Origin: Burkholderiales bacterium PBB6 | GTDB lineage: Bacteria; Pseudomonadota; Gammaproteobacteria; Burkholderiales; Burkholderiaceae_C | Assembly (NCBI GenBank): GCA_002255925.1 | Contig: NKIH01000004.1 | Span: 310,001 to 374,000, forward strand | Direction of reading: 5' to 3' | DNA length: 64,000 bases | Shown: piece by piece, positions 1 through 8,265 of the stretch | Numbering within the stretch: the first letter of the stretch is position 1 | Layout: each line of letters starts with the position of its first letter | Position numbers and translations under genes: made by a program | Notes under the pieces: model-generated | What the model saw: only the letters and a program-made list of their open reading frames with translations | What the model was told of the DNA's origin: nothing | Database searches by the model: none

Positions 1-481
1 GGGCTTGCGGCGCTGCCGGAGCGCCGCCGTACGGTGCGCGGGTGACGCGCACCTTGTTGCCGGTGGTGACGATGATGACGGCGTCGCCCGGGTTCAGCAC
101 TTCGCTGCCCTTGGCCTGGACGATGGCGCGGCGGTCGCCGTTCTTCAGCTGCACCAGCACTTCAATGGCTTCTTCGCGGGTGGCGTTGCGCTCGATGGCG
201 TTGCCGATGACGGCACCGGCCACAGCGCCCAGCACGCCCACCGCCACCGATTCACGGTGACCACCCACCGACGCACCGGCCACGGCGCCCACCACGCCGC
301 CGGTCACGCCGCCGACACCGCTCTGGCTGCCGTCCACAGTGACGGGGCGAACCGTCAGCACGGTGCCGTCTTGGACGGTGGACATGCGCTGCGCGTCACC
401 GCGCTGGACAACGTCCGGGCTGGTCGTGGAGCAGGCTGCCAGGCTGGCGATGATGGCGAGAGAGAGTGCGAGACGCTTCAT
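1..481 (-). CDS. Glycine-zipper outer-membrane lipoprotein, 3' end cut by window edge
   Basis: The frame starts at an ATG at 481 (minus strand) and stays open to base 2, so the C-terminus lies outside the window; about 160 residues are visible. The N-terminus is a lipoprotein signal: MKRLALSLAI followed by a LAAC lipobox with Cys near residue 17. Residues about 50-90 are a Gly/Ala-rich segment with GxxxG spacing (GGVTGGVVGAVAGA and GVLGAVAGAVIGNAIE), typical of glycine-zipper 2TM proteins of the SlyB/Rickettsia 17-kDa antigen type. Such proteins are anchored in the outer membrane and linked to envelope integrity. The exact role is not known here. It is transcribed away from the window, so its operon partners are unseen. 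Confidence 0.8.
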   Translation of the reverse strand, partial: MKRLALSLAIIASLAACSTTSPDVVQRGDAQRMSTVQDGTVLTVRPVTVDGSQSGVGGVTGGVVGAVAGASVGGHRESVAVGVLGAVAGAVIGNAIERNATREEAIEVLVQLKNGDRRAIVQAKGSEVLNPGDAVIIVTTGNKVRVTRAPYGGAPAAPQA

Positions 482-610
482 GGGGTTATCCGTTCTGTAT
501 AGATCTGGTCAACGGGCTGTCGGGCAGTCCGGTTGACGCACCAGTTCATTTTGGATGCGTTGCCGCCCGACAAGTTCAGCCGGGTGCGCAAAGATGCGTG
601 AACGTAGGGG

Positions 611-1168
611 TCAGTCGTGCAGGCGGCTGGAACGCGGCACGCTGGCCAGCAGGAATTCCATCTGGTCGACCAGGATGCGCCGCCCGCGCAGGATCATGTC
701 CTCGTGCAGGCTGGGCACGTAGGGCAGGTACATCAGCGTCATGCGCGCTTCTTCGGGCAGGCGGCTGCCTTTGTGGCCGTTGCAGCCGCGGCAGGCCGTG
801 ATGCAGTTCATCCAGCTGTCGGCGCCCCCGCGTGACACCGGAATGATGTGCTCGCGGGTCAGGTCATCGCTGGCGAAGCGGTGGCCGCAGTAGGCGCACA
901 CATGCCGGTCGCGTGAGAAGAGCTTGGGGTTGGTGATGGCCGGCGTGGTGCGCCAGGCCCGGCTGGGCATGCTGCCCCGCACCGCGATGATCGAGTGCAC
1001 CTCGATGCGTGAGGGCAGGCCGGTGGAGCGCTGGATGCCGCCCCGCAGCGTGGCGCAGGTGTCGCCCAGTGTCCAGGCAATGGCGTCGCTGGCGTAAAGG
1101 GTGGCGGCTTCCTTGACCGTCATCCACGCCTGGGGGCGACCTGAAATGTCCAGCTGCAGCACATCCAT
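611..1168 (-). CDS. HNH endonuclease family protein
   Basis: A 185-residue protein. The HNH core occupies roughly residues 90-145: a CAYC zinc pair, then EHIIPVSRGG holding the first His, N in the WMNC segment, and a second CxxC (ACRGCN) with the terminal histidine of GHKG. This is the standalone McrA-like HNH type found singly in many betaproteobacterial chromosomes, where its job is unclear; general DNA-repair or nicking roles are plausible. The N-terminal 80 residues form a separate beta-rich region also seen in this subgroup. It has no restriction methylase, phage or toxin partner nearby, so a defence role is not supported by context. The start at 1168 gives the only full-length product. 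Confidence 0.85.
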   Translation of the reverse strand: MDVLQLDISGRPQAWMTVKEAATLYASDAIAWTLGDTCATLRGGIQRSTGLPSRIEVHSIIAVRGSMPSRAWRTTPAITNPKLFSRDRHVCAYCGHRFASDDLTREHIIPVSRGGADSWMNCITACRGCNGHKGSRLPEEARMTLMYLPYVPSLHEDMILRGRRILVDQMEFLLASVPRSSRLHD

Positions 1169-1367
1169 GTTGCGGCGACTCCTTCAACTCGAAGCATAGC
1201 GCGCTTGAGTGACAGTCCGGCGAACTCCTTGGGCCGGCTGCACCACCAGAATTCAAGGGAAAACCCCCGGGAAATCAAGTGTGCACCGCACCATTAGGAC
1301 AGCAACCCTAGAAATAGTCGGGGTGATTCACCGCATACCGCGCTGAATTCTGCAAAATAGCACGACC

Positions 1368-1385
1368 GTTCGTTTCATAACGAAC
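1368..1385. promoter_or_regulatory. Perfect palindrome upstream of the TetR gene, probable operator
   Basis: GTTCGTT-TCAT-AACGAAC is a perfect 7-bp inverted repeat with a 4-bp spacer, 22 bp upstream of the GTG start of the TetR-family gene. The size and symmetry fit a TetR-dimer operator, so autoregulation and control of the downstream beta-oxidation genes are inferred. Confidence 0.65.
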
Positions 1386-1407
1386 CCCAGTTGACCGAAA
1401 ACACGTC

Positions 1408-2076
1408 GTGCCGACCAAACCAGCCACCCGCCGCCCAAGTGCCCGCACCCTGCAGAAGGGGCAGCAGACCCGCGCCGCCATCATCGAGGCTGCGCTCGGG
1501 TTGGCCTCGCACATGGGCCTGGAGGGTTTGTCCATCGGCACGCTCGCCGAAGTCACCGACATGAGCAAGTCGGGCGTGTTCGCCCACTTCGGCTCCCGCG
1601 AGGAGCTGCAGATCTCGGTGATCCGCGAGTATCACAACAAATTCGAGGAAGAGGTGTTCTTCCCGGCCATTCGCCAGCCCCGCGGCCTGCCGCGCCTGCA
1701 GGCGATGTTCGAGAACTGGGTCAAGCGCGTGTCGGTGGAAATCGACTCTGGCTGCATCTACATCAGCGGCGCCGTCGAATTTGACGACCGGCCCGGCCCC
1801 GTGCGCGATGCGCTGGCCGGCATGGTCAAGGCCTGGCATGCCGCGATGGAGCGCGCCATCCGCCTGGGTATTGATGTGGGTCACTTGCGTGATGACACCG
1901 ACCCGGCCCAAATGTTGTTCGAGGTGCATGGCCTGATCCTGGCGCTGCACCACGACGCCCGATTCCTGCGCAACCCCGGTGCCGTTGAACGCGCCCGTGC
2001 CGGTTTTGCGCGCACCGTGTCGTATTACGCTGCCCCCAAGGTGGTGGCGTTTCCCTCGCCAGCGCACGTGCGCTGA
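1408..2076 (+). CDS. TetR/AcrR-family transcriptional regulator of fatty-acid oxidation genes
   Basis: A 222-residue protein with the TetR DNA-binding domain at about residues 20-68; the recognition helix region reads SKSGVFAHFGSREEL, close to the family consensus. The C-terminal two thirds are the variable ligand-binding region; similar betaproteobacterial regulators sit in front of acyl-CoA dehydrogenase genes and probably sense acyl-CoA. The start is a GTG at 1408; no earlier ATG in frame keeps the palindrome at 1368-1385 outside the gene. The acyl-CoA dehydrogenase gene begins 41 bp after the stop, so the two may be co-transcribed, giving a self-regulated operon. Confidence 0.88.
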   Translation: MPTKPATRRPSARTLQKGQQTRAAIIEAALGLASHMGLEGLSIGTLAEVTDMSKSGVFAHFGSREELQISVIREYHNKFEEEVFFPAIRQPRGLPRLQAMFENWVKRVSVEIDSGCIYISGAVEFDDRPGPVRDALAGMVKAWHAAMERAIRLGIDVGHLRDDTDPAQMLFEVHGLILALHHDARFLRNPGAVERARAGFARTVSYYAAPKVVAFPSPAHVR

Positions 2077-2117
2077 ACTTGTCTTTCGTTCCCGTTTCCT
2101 CTTCTCAGGAGTCCACC

Positions 2118-3908
2118 ATGGCCAAGTACACCCCGCCGCTGCGCGACATGCAATTCGTGCTGCACGAGCTGTTCGATGTGACCAGCACCTTCAAGGAGAT
2201 CCCGGCCTACGCCGAGATGGATGCCGACACCATCAATGCGGTGCTGGAAGAGGGCGGCAAGTTCGCCTCCGAAGTGCTGTTCCCGATCAACAGCAGCGGC
2301 GACAAGCAAGGCTGCACGCTGGACAAGGTCACCCACGAGGTGAAGGCACCGGACGGCTTCAAGGAAGCCTACGCCCAGTACGTTCAAGGCGGCTGGCCCG
2401 CGCTGAGCTGCGACCCGGCCTACGGCGGCCAGGGCCTGCCGCACACGCTGAACCAGTGCTTCTATGAAATGCTGAACAGCGCCAACCAGGCCTGGACGAT
2501 GTACCCGGGCCTGTCGCACGGCGCCTATGAAGCCCTGCATGCGCACGGCACCGACGAGCAGAAGTCGACCTACCTGCCCAAGCTGACCAGCGGCGAGTGG
2601 ACCGGCACGATGTGCCTGACCGAGCCGCATTGCGGCACCGACCTGGGCCTGCTGCGCACCAAGGCTGAACCGCAAGCGGACGGCACCTACAAGATCACCG
2701 GCCAGAAGATCTTCATCTCGGCTGGCGAGCACGACTTGGCTGCCAACATCGTCCACCTGGTGCTGGCTCGTCTGCCGGACGCACCGGCCGGCTCCAAGGG
2801 CATCTCGCTGTTCATCGTGCCGAAGTTCCTGGTGAACGCCGACGGCTCGCTGGGTGCACGCAACGGCATCCATTGCGGCGCGCTGGAGCACAAGATGGGC
2901 ATCCACGGCAACGCCACCGCCCAGATGGTGCTGGAAGACGCCGTTGGCACCCTGGTGGGCCAGCCGAACAAGGGCCTGGCTGCCATGTTCGTGATGATGA
3001 ACGCCGCCCGCCTGGGCGTCGGCAACCAGTCGCTCGGCCTGACCGAAGTGGCCTACCAGAACGCCGTGGCCTACGCCAAGGACCGCATCCAGATGCGTGC
3101 CCTGTCCGGCCCGAAGGCCCTGGACAAGCCGGCCGATCCGATCATCGTGCACCCGGACGTGCGCAAGATGCTGCTGACCGCCCGCGCCTTTGCTGAAGGT
3201 GGCCGCGCCCTCGCCATCTACACCGTGATCGGCCTGGACAAGGAACTGAACCACCCCGACGAGGAAGTGCGTGCCGAAGCCGCTGACGAAGTCGCCCTGC
3301 TGACCCCGATCATCAAGGCCTTCATCACCGACAACGGCTGGCTCGCCACCTCGCACTGCATGCAGGTGTTCGGCGGCCACGGCTACATCCACGAGTGGGG
3401 CATGGAGCAGTATGTGCGTGACGCGCGCATCAACATGATCTATGAAGGCACCAACACCATCCAGTCGCTGGACCTGCTGGGCCGCAAGGTGCTGGGCGAC
3501 AACGGCAAGAAGCTGAAGAAGTTCGGCAAGAAGGTCGCCGAGTTCGTGGAAGAAGAAGGCACCCGCGAAGACATGCAGGAGTTCATCAACCCGCTGGCGG
3601 ACCTGGGCGAGAAGGTCACCAAGCTGACGATGGAAATCGGCATGAAGGCCATGGGCAACCCCGACGAAGTCGGCGCTGCTGCCGTGGATTACCTGCGCGT
3701 GGTCGGCCACCTGACCTTCGCCTACCTGTTTGCCCAGCAGGCCAAGATTGCGCTGGACAAGCAGAACAGCGGTGATCCGTTCTACACCGCCAAGCTGCAC
3801 ACCATCCGCTTCTACTTCGCCAAGCTGCTGCCTGAAACCGCAACGCTGATCCGCAATGCACGCTCGGGCCTGCAGCCGCTGATGGCGATGGACGAAGCAC
3901 TGTTCTGA
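2118..3908 (+). CDS. Acyl-CoA dehydrogenase, long (about 600 aa) type
   Basis: FAD-dependent first step of fatty-acid beta-oxidation (acyl-CoA to trans-2-enoyl-CoA). The 596-residue protein contains N-terminal, middle (MCLTEPHCGTDLG, the FAD-contacting segment near residue 170) and C-terminal acyl-CoA dehydrogenase domains, followed by an extra C-terminal domain of about 130 residues typical of the 600-residue subfamily. The MIYEGTNTIQ motif carries the likely catalytic base Glu443. The frame is open upstream, but the ATG at 2118 with AGGAG at 2107-2111 is the better start. The chain-length preference cannot be read from sequence. It lies directly behind the TetR regulator and ahead of the other beta-oxidation genes. 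Confidence 0.95.
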   Translation: MAKYTPPLRDMQFVLHELFDVTSTFKEIPAYAEMDADTINAVLEEGGKFASEVLFPINSSGDKQGCTLDKVTHEVKAPDGFKEAYAQYVQGGWPALSCDPAYGGQGLPHTLNQCFYEMLNSANQAWTMYPGLSHGAYEALHAHGTDEQKSTYLPKLTSGEWTGTMCLTEPHCGTDLGLLRTKAEPQADGTYKITGQKIFISAGEHDLAANIVHLVLARLPDAPAGSKGISLFIVPKFLVNADGSLGARNGIHCGALEHKMGIHGNATAQMVLEDAVGTLVGQPNKGLAAMFVMMNAARLGVGNQSLGLTEVAYQNAVAYAKDRIQMRALSGPKALDKPADPIIVHPDVRKMLLTARAFAEGGRALAIYTVIGLDKELNHPDEEVRAEAADEVALLTPIIKAFITDNGWLATSHCMQVFGGHGYIHEWGMEQYVRDARINMIYEGTNTIQSLDLLGRKVLGDNGKKLKKFGKKVAEFVEEEGTREDMQEFINPLADLGEKVTKLTMEIGMKAMGNPDEVGAAAVDYLRVVGHLTFAYLFAQQAKIALDKQNSGDPFYTAKLHTIRFYFAKLLPETATLIRNARSGLQPLMAMDEALF

Positions 3909-3940
3909 CACATTCGCGTTTCAGACTCTCGGCACCCAAC

Positions 3941-3991
3941 GGGGCTCGGCTGGCACAGACCAGCCACCCCGCACCCAGTTCGGCCTTTTTT
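3941..3991 (+). terminator. Hairpin after the acyl-CoA dehydrogenase gene, possible attenuating terminator
   Basis: GGGG-ctc-GGCTGG pairs with CCAGCC-a-CCCC around a 6-nt loop (3941-3970). A run of six T follows at about 3986-3991, which is 15 nt past the stem, farther than in a classical intrinsic terminator. It may lower rather than block read-through into the next gene. Confidence 0.35.
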
Positions 3992-4006
3992 CAGTACGGA
4001 GACACC

Positions 4007-4447
4007 ATGAAAACTGCCTTGATTGTCCTCAGCCTCGTTGCCGCCTGCGGCACCGCCCTGGCCCAGTCGACCCCGGCTGGCCTGTGGAAGACCATCGACG
4101 ACGAGACCAAGCAGGAAAAGTCGCTGGTCCGCATCACCGAAGCCGGTGGCGTGTACAGCGGCAAGATCGAGAAGCTGTCGGATCCGACGAAGGCCAACGC
4201 GGTGTGCGAGAAGTGCACCGATGAGCGCAAGGACAAGCCGGTGGTCGGCATGGTCATCCTGCGCAACATCCGTGAAGACAAGGACGACAAGGGTGTCTTC
4301 GAGGGTGGCGACATCCTCGACCCCAACAACGGCAAGGTCTACAAGGCCAGGCTGAAGCCGATCGATGGCGGCAAGAAGTTGGAAATGCGTGGCTACATCG
4401 GTGCTCCGATGTTCGGCCGCACCCAGACATGGATTCGTGTCGAGTAA
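4007..4447 (+). CDS. DUF2147 family exported protein
   Basis: A 146-residue protein with a clean Sec signal peptide (MKTALIVLSLVAACGTALAQ). The mature part begins with the typical DUF2147 pattern: TPAGLWKTIDDETKQEKSLV, a VYSGKIEKL strand pair, a CEKCTDERKDKPVVG segment holding a Cys pair, and a C-terminal LEMRGYIGAP..GRTQTW motif. The family forms a small periplasmic beta-barrel of unknown function. In Burkholderiales it often sits just before the hydroxyacyl-CoA dehydrogenase gene, as here (18 bp gap). The good ribosome-binding site (ACGGAGACACC) fixes the start. Why an exported protein lies in a beta-oxidation operon is not known. Confidence 0.88.
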   Translation: MKTALIVLSLVAACGTALAQSTPAGLWKTIDDETKQEKSLVRITEAGGVYSGKIEKLSDPTKANAVCEKCTDERKDKPVVGMVILRNIREDKDDKGVFEGGDILDPNNGKVYKARLKPIDGGKKLEMRGYIGAPMFGRTQTWIRVE

Positions 4448-4465
4448 GACACACAAGGAGAAGCA

Positions 4466-6847
4466 ATGAGTCGATTCCAGGTTCGCAAGGTCGCCGTTCT
4501 GGGCGCCGGCGTGATGGGGGCGCAGATCGCCGCCCATCTGGTCAACGTCAATGTGCCGGTCGTGCTGTTTGACCTGCCGGCCAAAGAAGGCCCGAAGAGC
4601 GGCATCGCGCTGAAGGCGATTGACAACCTCAAGAAGCTCAAGCCGGCCCCCCTGGGCACGCCGGACCTGGCTTCGCGCATCCAGCCGGCCAACTACGAGG
4701 AACACCTCGAGTTGCTGAAGGGCTGCGACCTGATCATCGAAGCCATCGCCGAGCGCATGGACTGGAAGCTCGATCTCTACAACAAGATCGCGCCCTTCAT
4801 TGCTCCTCACGCTATCGTGGCGTCCAACACCTCGGGTCTGAGCATCACCAAGCTCAGCGAGGCGCTGCCGGAAGAAATCAAACCGCGCTTCTGCGGCATC
4901 CACTTCTTCAACCCGCCGCGCTACATGTACCTGGTGGAGCTGATTCCCACCCCGACGACCGAAGCGGCATACCTCGACCAGCTCGAAGGCTTTGTCACCA
5001 GCACGGTCGGCAAGGGCGTCGTGCGCGCCAAGGACACCCCGAACTTCATCGCCAACCGCGTCGGCATCGCCGGCATGCTGGCCACCATCCATGAAGCCGA
5101 GAAGTTCGGCCTGTCGTACGACGTGGTCGACGACCTGACCGGCAAGAAGTTCGGCCGCGCAAGCTCAGGCACCTTCCGCACCGCCGACGTGGTGGGCCTG
5201 GACACGATGGCCCACGTCATCAAGACGCTGCAGGACAACCTGGCCGCTGATCCGTTCTTCCCCAGCTACGCCACGCCGAAGGTGCTTGCCGCGCTGATCG
5301 AGAAGGGCGCGCTGGGCCAGAAGACCGGCGCGGGCTTCTACAAGAAGGAAGGCAAGAACATCCTTCGCCTGGACCCGGCCACCGCCAGCTATGTGGCTGG
5401 TGGCGGCAAGGCTGACGCCCTGGTTGACCGCATCCTGAAGAAGCCGGCGGCCGAGCGCATCAAGCTGCTGCGCGAATCCACCAACCCGCAAGCCCAGTTC
5501 CTGTGGGCCATCCTGCGCGACGCGTTCCATTACGTGGCCGTGCACCTGGCTGACATCGCCGACTCCGCCCGCGAAATCGACTTCGCGATGCGTTGGGGCT
5601 TCGGCAGCAAGCAGGGTCCGTTCGAGCTGTGGCAGGAAGCTGGCTGGCAGCAAGTCGCCACCTGGATCAAGGAAGACATCGACGCCGGCAAGGCCCTGTG
5701 CAATGCACCGCTGCCGGCCTGGGTGTTTGACGGTCGTGACGGCGTGCACACGCCGGAAGGTTCGTGGTCGGCTGCGCAAGGCACCTACCTGCCGCGCTCC
5801 AGCCTGCCGGTCTACCAGCGTCAGCACTTCCCCGAGAGCGTGCTGGGCAGTGGCGCCGTGAACCCGCTGACCAGCGGCACCGAGCTGTTCAAGAACGACG
5901 AAGTGCGCGTCTGGACGCTGGACGGCGAAGTCGTGATCGCCTCGATCACCGCCAAGCTGCACCTGATCAGCCCGACCGTCACCGAAGGTCTGCTGAAGGC
6001 CGTCGAGCTGGCCGAAGCCGGCTACAAGGGCCTGGTGGTGTGGTCGCCGGATGACGTGTTCTCCGCAGGCGCCAACCTCGAAGCTCTGATGCCTGTCTTC
6101 ATGAAGTCGGGTGCCAAGGGCATCGCGCCGGAAGAGAAGAAGCTGCAGGACATGATGCTGCGCGTGCGCTACGCCACCGTGCCGACGATCGCTGCCATGC
6201 GCGGCATCGCACTGGGCGGTGGTTGCGAGCTGGCCGTGCATTGCAGCCAGCGCGTCGCCGCGATGGAAACCTACGTCGGCCTGGTCGAAGTGGGTGTCGG
6301 CCTGGTGCCGGGCGGTGGTGGTCTGACCTACATCGCACGCCGTGCGGCCGAGAAGGGTGCAGCCACCCCGACGGTCGACCTGCTGAACTTCGCCAAGGAC
6401 GGTTTCCAGGCTGCGGCCATGGCCACCGTGGGCACCAGCGCGCTGGAATCGCGCAAGCTGGGCTACCTGCTCGACAGCGACGTGATCGTGCCGAACAAGG
6501 ACGAGCTGCTTTTCGTCGCCATCAACCAGGCCAAGGCGATGTTCAATGCCGGCTACCGTGCTCCAGCCAAGACGCTGTTCCCGGTGGCGGGTCGCAGCGC
6601 ACTGGCCACCATCAAGGCCAGCCTGGTGGGCATGCGTGACGGCGGCTTCATCAGCGCCCACGACTTCCACATCGCCAGCCTGATCGCTGACGTGGTGTGC
6701 GGTGGTGACGTGGATGCCGGCACGCTGGTTTCCGAGGAGTACCTGATGGCCCTGGAGCGCAAGCACTTCTGCGGCCTGCTGGAGCACCCGAAGACGCAGG
6801 AACGCATCATGGGCATGCTGCAAACCGGCAAGCCGGTGCGGAACTGA
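4466..6847 (+). CDS. 3-hydroxyacyl-CoA dehydrogenase / enoyl-CoA hydratase, bifunctional
   Basis: Catalyses hydration of enoyl-CoA and NAD-dependent oxidation of 3-hydroxyacyl-CoA. The 793 residues begin with the Rossmann domain (GAGVMG at 13-18, Asp of VVLFDL binding NAD ribose), then the dehydrogenase C-terminal domains (GIHFFNPP near residue 150 and NRVG near 197). A crotonase domain sits in the last 300 residues (GIALGGGCELAVH near 578-590). This dehydrogenase-first order is the reverse of E. coli FadB and matches the YusL/FadN-type proteins common in Burkholderiales. AAGGAG lies at 4457-4462. It follows the DUF2147 gene by 18 bp and precedes the thiolase gene. Confidence 0.94.
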   Translation: MSRFQVRKVAVLGAGVMGAQIAAHLVNVNVPVVLFDLPAKEGPKSGIALKAIDNLKKLKPAPLGTPDLASRIQPANYEEHLELLKGCDLIIEAIAERMDWKLDLYNKIAPFIAPHAIVASNTSGLSITKLSEALPEEIKPRFCGIHFFNPPRYMYLVELIPTPTTEAAYLDQLEGFVTSTVGKGVVRAKDTPNFIANRVGIAGMLATIHEAEKFGLSYDVVDDLTGKKFGRASSGTFRTADVVGLDTMAHVIKTLQDNLAADPFFPSYATPKVLAALIEKGALGQKTGAGFYKKEGKNILRLDPATASYVAGGGKADALVDRILKKPAAERIKLLRESTNPQAQFLWAILRDAFHYVAVHLADIADSAREIDFAMRWGFGSKQGPFELWQEAGWQQVATWIKEDIDAGKALCNAPLPAWVFDGRDGVHTPEGSWSAAQGTYLPRSSLPVYQRQHFPESVLGSGAVNPLTSGTELFKNDEVRVWTLDGEVVIASITAKLHLISPTVTEGLLKAVELAEAGYKGLVVWSPDDVFSAGANLEALMPVFMKSGAKGIAPEEKKLQDMMLRVRYATVPTIAAMRGIALGGGCELAVHCSQRVAAMETYVGLVEVGVGLVPGGGGLTYIARRAAEKGAATPTVDLLNFAKDGFQAAAMATVGTSALESRKLGYLLDSDVIVPNKDELLFVAINQAKAMFNAGYRAPAKTLFPVAGRSALATIKASLVGMRDGGFISAHDFHIASLIADVVCGGDVDAGTLVSEEYLMALERKHFCGLLEHPKTQERIMGMLQTGKPVRN

Positions 6848-6886
6848 CCCCATCCTCTGCGGCTGCGTCCGCCTGGTAAATGCAAG

Positions 6887-6920
6887 GTCCACGCCCTGAA
6901 TGAGGGCGCTGGACAAGGAG
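6887..6920 (+). promoter_or_regulatory. Hairpin abutting the ribosome-binding site of the thiolase gene
   Basis: GTCCACGCCCT pairs with AGGGCG-c-TGGAC around a GAATG loop (6887-6914), 11 bp with one bulged C. The AAGGAG ribosome-binding site begins at the next base (6915-6920). It may tune translation or stabilise the 5' end of a processed mRNA; no T-run follows, so it is not a terminator. Confidence 0.4.
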
Positions 6921-6926
6921 ATTCAG

Positions 6927-8126
6927 ATGAGCAAGCAAGTGCAAGAGGCCTATATCGTTGCGGCCAGTCGTACCCCGATCGGCAAGTCCGGTCGTGGCTT
7001 CTTCCGCAACACCCGTTCCGACGACCTGCTGGTGCGCGCCATTCAAAGCGCCCTGGCCCAGGTGCCGACGCTGGATCCGGGCGCCATTGAAGACGCCGTG
7101 ATCGGCTGCTCGTTCCCCGAAGGTGAGCAGGGCATGAACATGGCCCGCATCGCGGTGGCCCTGGCTGGCCTGCCGCACACCGTGGGTGGCGTCACCGTCA
7201 ACCGTTTCTGCGCCTCCGGCCTGACGGCCATCCAGATGGCCGCCGACCGCATCCGCATCGGCGAAGCCGACGTGATGATCGCCGGTGGTGCTGAATCGAT
7301 GAGCCTGGTGCCGATGGGCGGCAACAAGCCGTCGTTCAACCCGGAAGTGTTCAGCAGCAACGAGAACATCGGCATTGCCTACGGCATGGGCCTGACGGCC
7401 GAGCGCGTGGCTGAGCAGTGGAAGGTCAGCCGCGAAGACCAGGACGCCTTCGCGCTGGCTTCGCACCAGAAGGCCATCAAGGCGCAGCAGGCTGGCGAGT
7501 TCGCCAACGAAATCTGCCCGGTCGACGTGGTTGAGCGTTTCCCGAACCTGGAAACGGGTGAAGTGTCGACGCGCATCCGCACCGTCTCGCTGGACGAAGG
7601 CGCACGCCCTGACACCTCGCTCGAAGGCCTGGCCAAGCTGCGCCCGGTGTTCGCCGCCAAGGGCAGCGTCACGGCTGGCAACAGCTCGCAGACCAGCGAC
7701 GGCGCCGGCGCGCTGATCCTGGCTTCGGAAAAGGCCGTGAAGCAGTTCGGTCTGACCCCGCTGGCCAAGTTCCGCAGCTTCGCCGCCCGCGGCGTGCGTC
7801 CGGAAATCATGGGCATCGGCCCGATCGAAGCCATTCCGGCCGCGTTGAAGTACGCTGGCCTGAAGCATGAAGACATGGGCTGGATCGAGCTGAACGAAGC
7901 GTTCGCCGCACAGGCACTCGCCGTGATCCGCACCCTGGGCCTGAACCCCGACGTGCTGAATCCGATGGGTGGCGCGATTGCCCTGGGCCACCCGCTGGGT
8001 GCCACCGGTGCCATCCGCGCAGCCACCGTGGTGCACGCCCTGCGCCGCCACCAGCTGAAGTACGGCATGGTGACGATGTGCATCGGCACCGGCCAAGGCG
8101 CCGCCGGCATCTTCGAGGCCGTCTGA
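6927..8126 (+). CDS. fadA: Acetyl-CoA C-acyltransferase (3-ketoacyl-CoA thiolase)
   Basis: Last step of beta-oxidation: thiolytic cleavage of 3-ketoacyl-CoA to acetyl-CoA and a shortened acyl-CoA. The 399-residue length is standard. Catalytic residues are visible: nucleophile Cys95 in NRFCASGLTAIQ, His355 in GGAIALGHPLGATG and Cys385 in CIGTGQGAAGIFE. An upstream in-frame ATG at 6900 exists, but the ATG at 6927 follows AAGGAG by six bases and starts the normal MSKQVQEAYIVAASRTPIG N-terminus. With the two-domain protein just upstream it completes a full beta-oxidation spiral. Confidence 0.95.
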   Translation: MSKQVQEAYIVAASRTPIGKSGRGFFRNTRSDDLLVRAIQSALAQVPTLDPGAIEDAVIGCSFPEGEQGMNMARIAVALAGLPHTVGGVTVNRFCASGLTAIQMAADRIRIGEADVMIAGGAESMSLVPMGGNKPSFNPEVFSSNENIGIAYGMGLTAERVAEQWKVSREDQDAFALASHQKAIKAQQAGEFANEICPVDVVERFPNLETGEVSTRIRTVSLDEGARPDTSLEGLAKLRPVFAAKGSVTAGNSSQTSDGAGALILASEKAVKQFGLTPLAKFRSFAARGVRPEIMGIGPIEAIPAALKYAGLKHEDMGWIELNEAFAAQALAVIRTLGLNPDVLNPMGGAIALGHPLGATGAIRAATVVHALRRHQLKYGMVTMCIGTGQGAAGIFEAV

Positions 8127-8192
8127 CCGCTGACCCGTTGTCATTGAAAATGGCCGATCCACACCGCTGATCCGGTGCCGGGTCGACACCCT

Positions 8193-8223
8193 GAGCCGAC
8201 CGTGGTGATCCCGTGGTCGGCTC
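8193..8223 (+). terminator. Hairpin between thiolase and enoyl-CoA hydratase genes
   Basis: GAGCCGACC (8193-8201) and GGTCGGCTC (8215-8223) form a perfect 9-bp stem with a 13-nt loop; only TTCC follows. It could be a weak terminator or an mRNA-stability element within the operon. Confidence 0.4.
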
Positions 8224-8265
8224 TTCCTGTATCTGGCCCCCAGCATTCCTCACCCGGAGACATCC

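Noticed and set aside
611-1168. HNH protein as part of a restriction or anti-phage system
   Set aside because: No methylase, ATPase or other defence partner nearby; the McrA-like singleton is common in ordinary chromosomes.
2025-3911. Long open frame (628 aa) on the minus strand opposite the acyl-CoA dehydrogenase gene
   Set aside because: His/Gln/Val-rich shadow of a high-GC gene; no domain and no ribosome-binding site.
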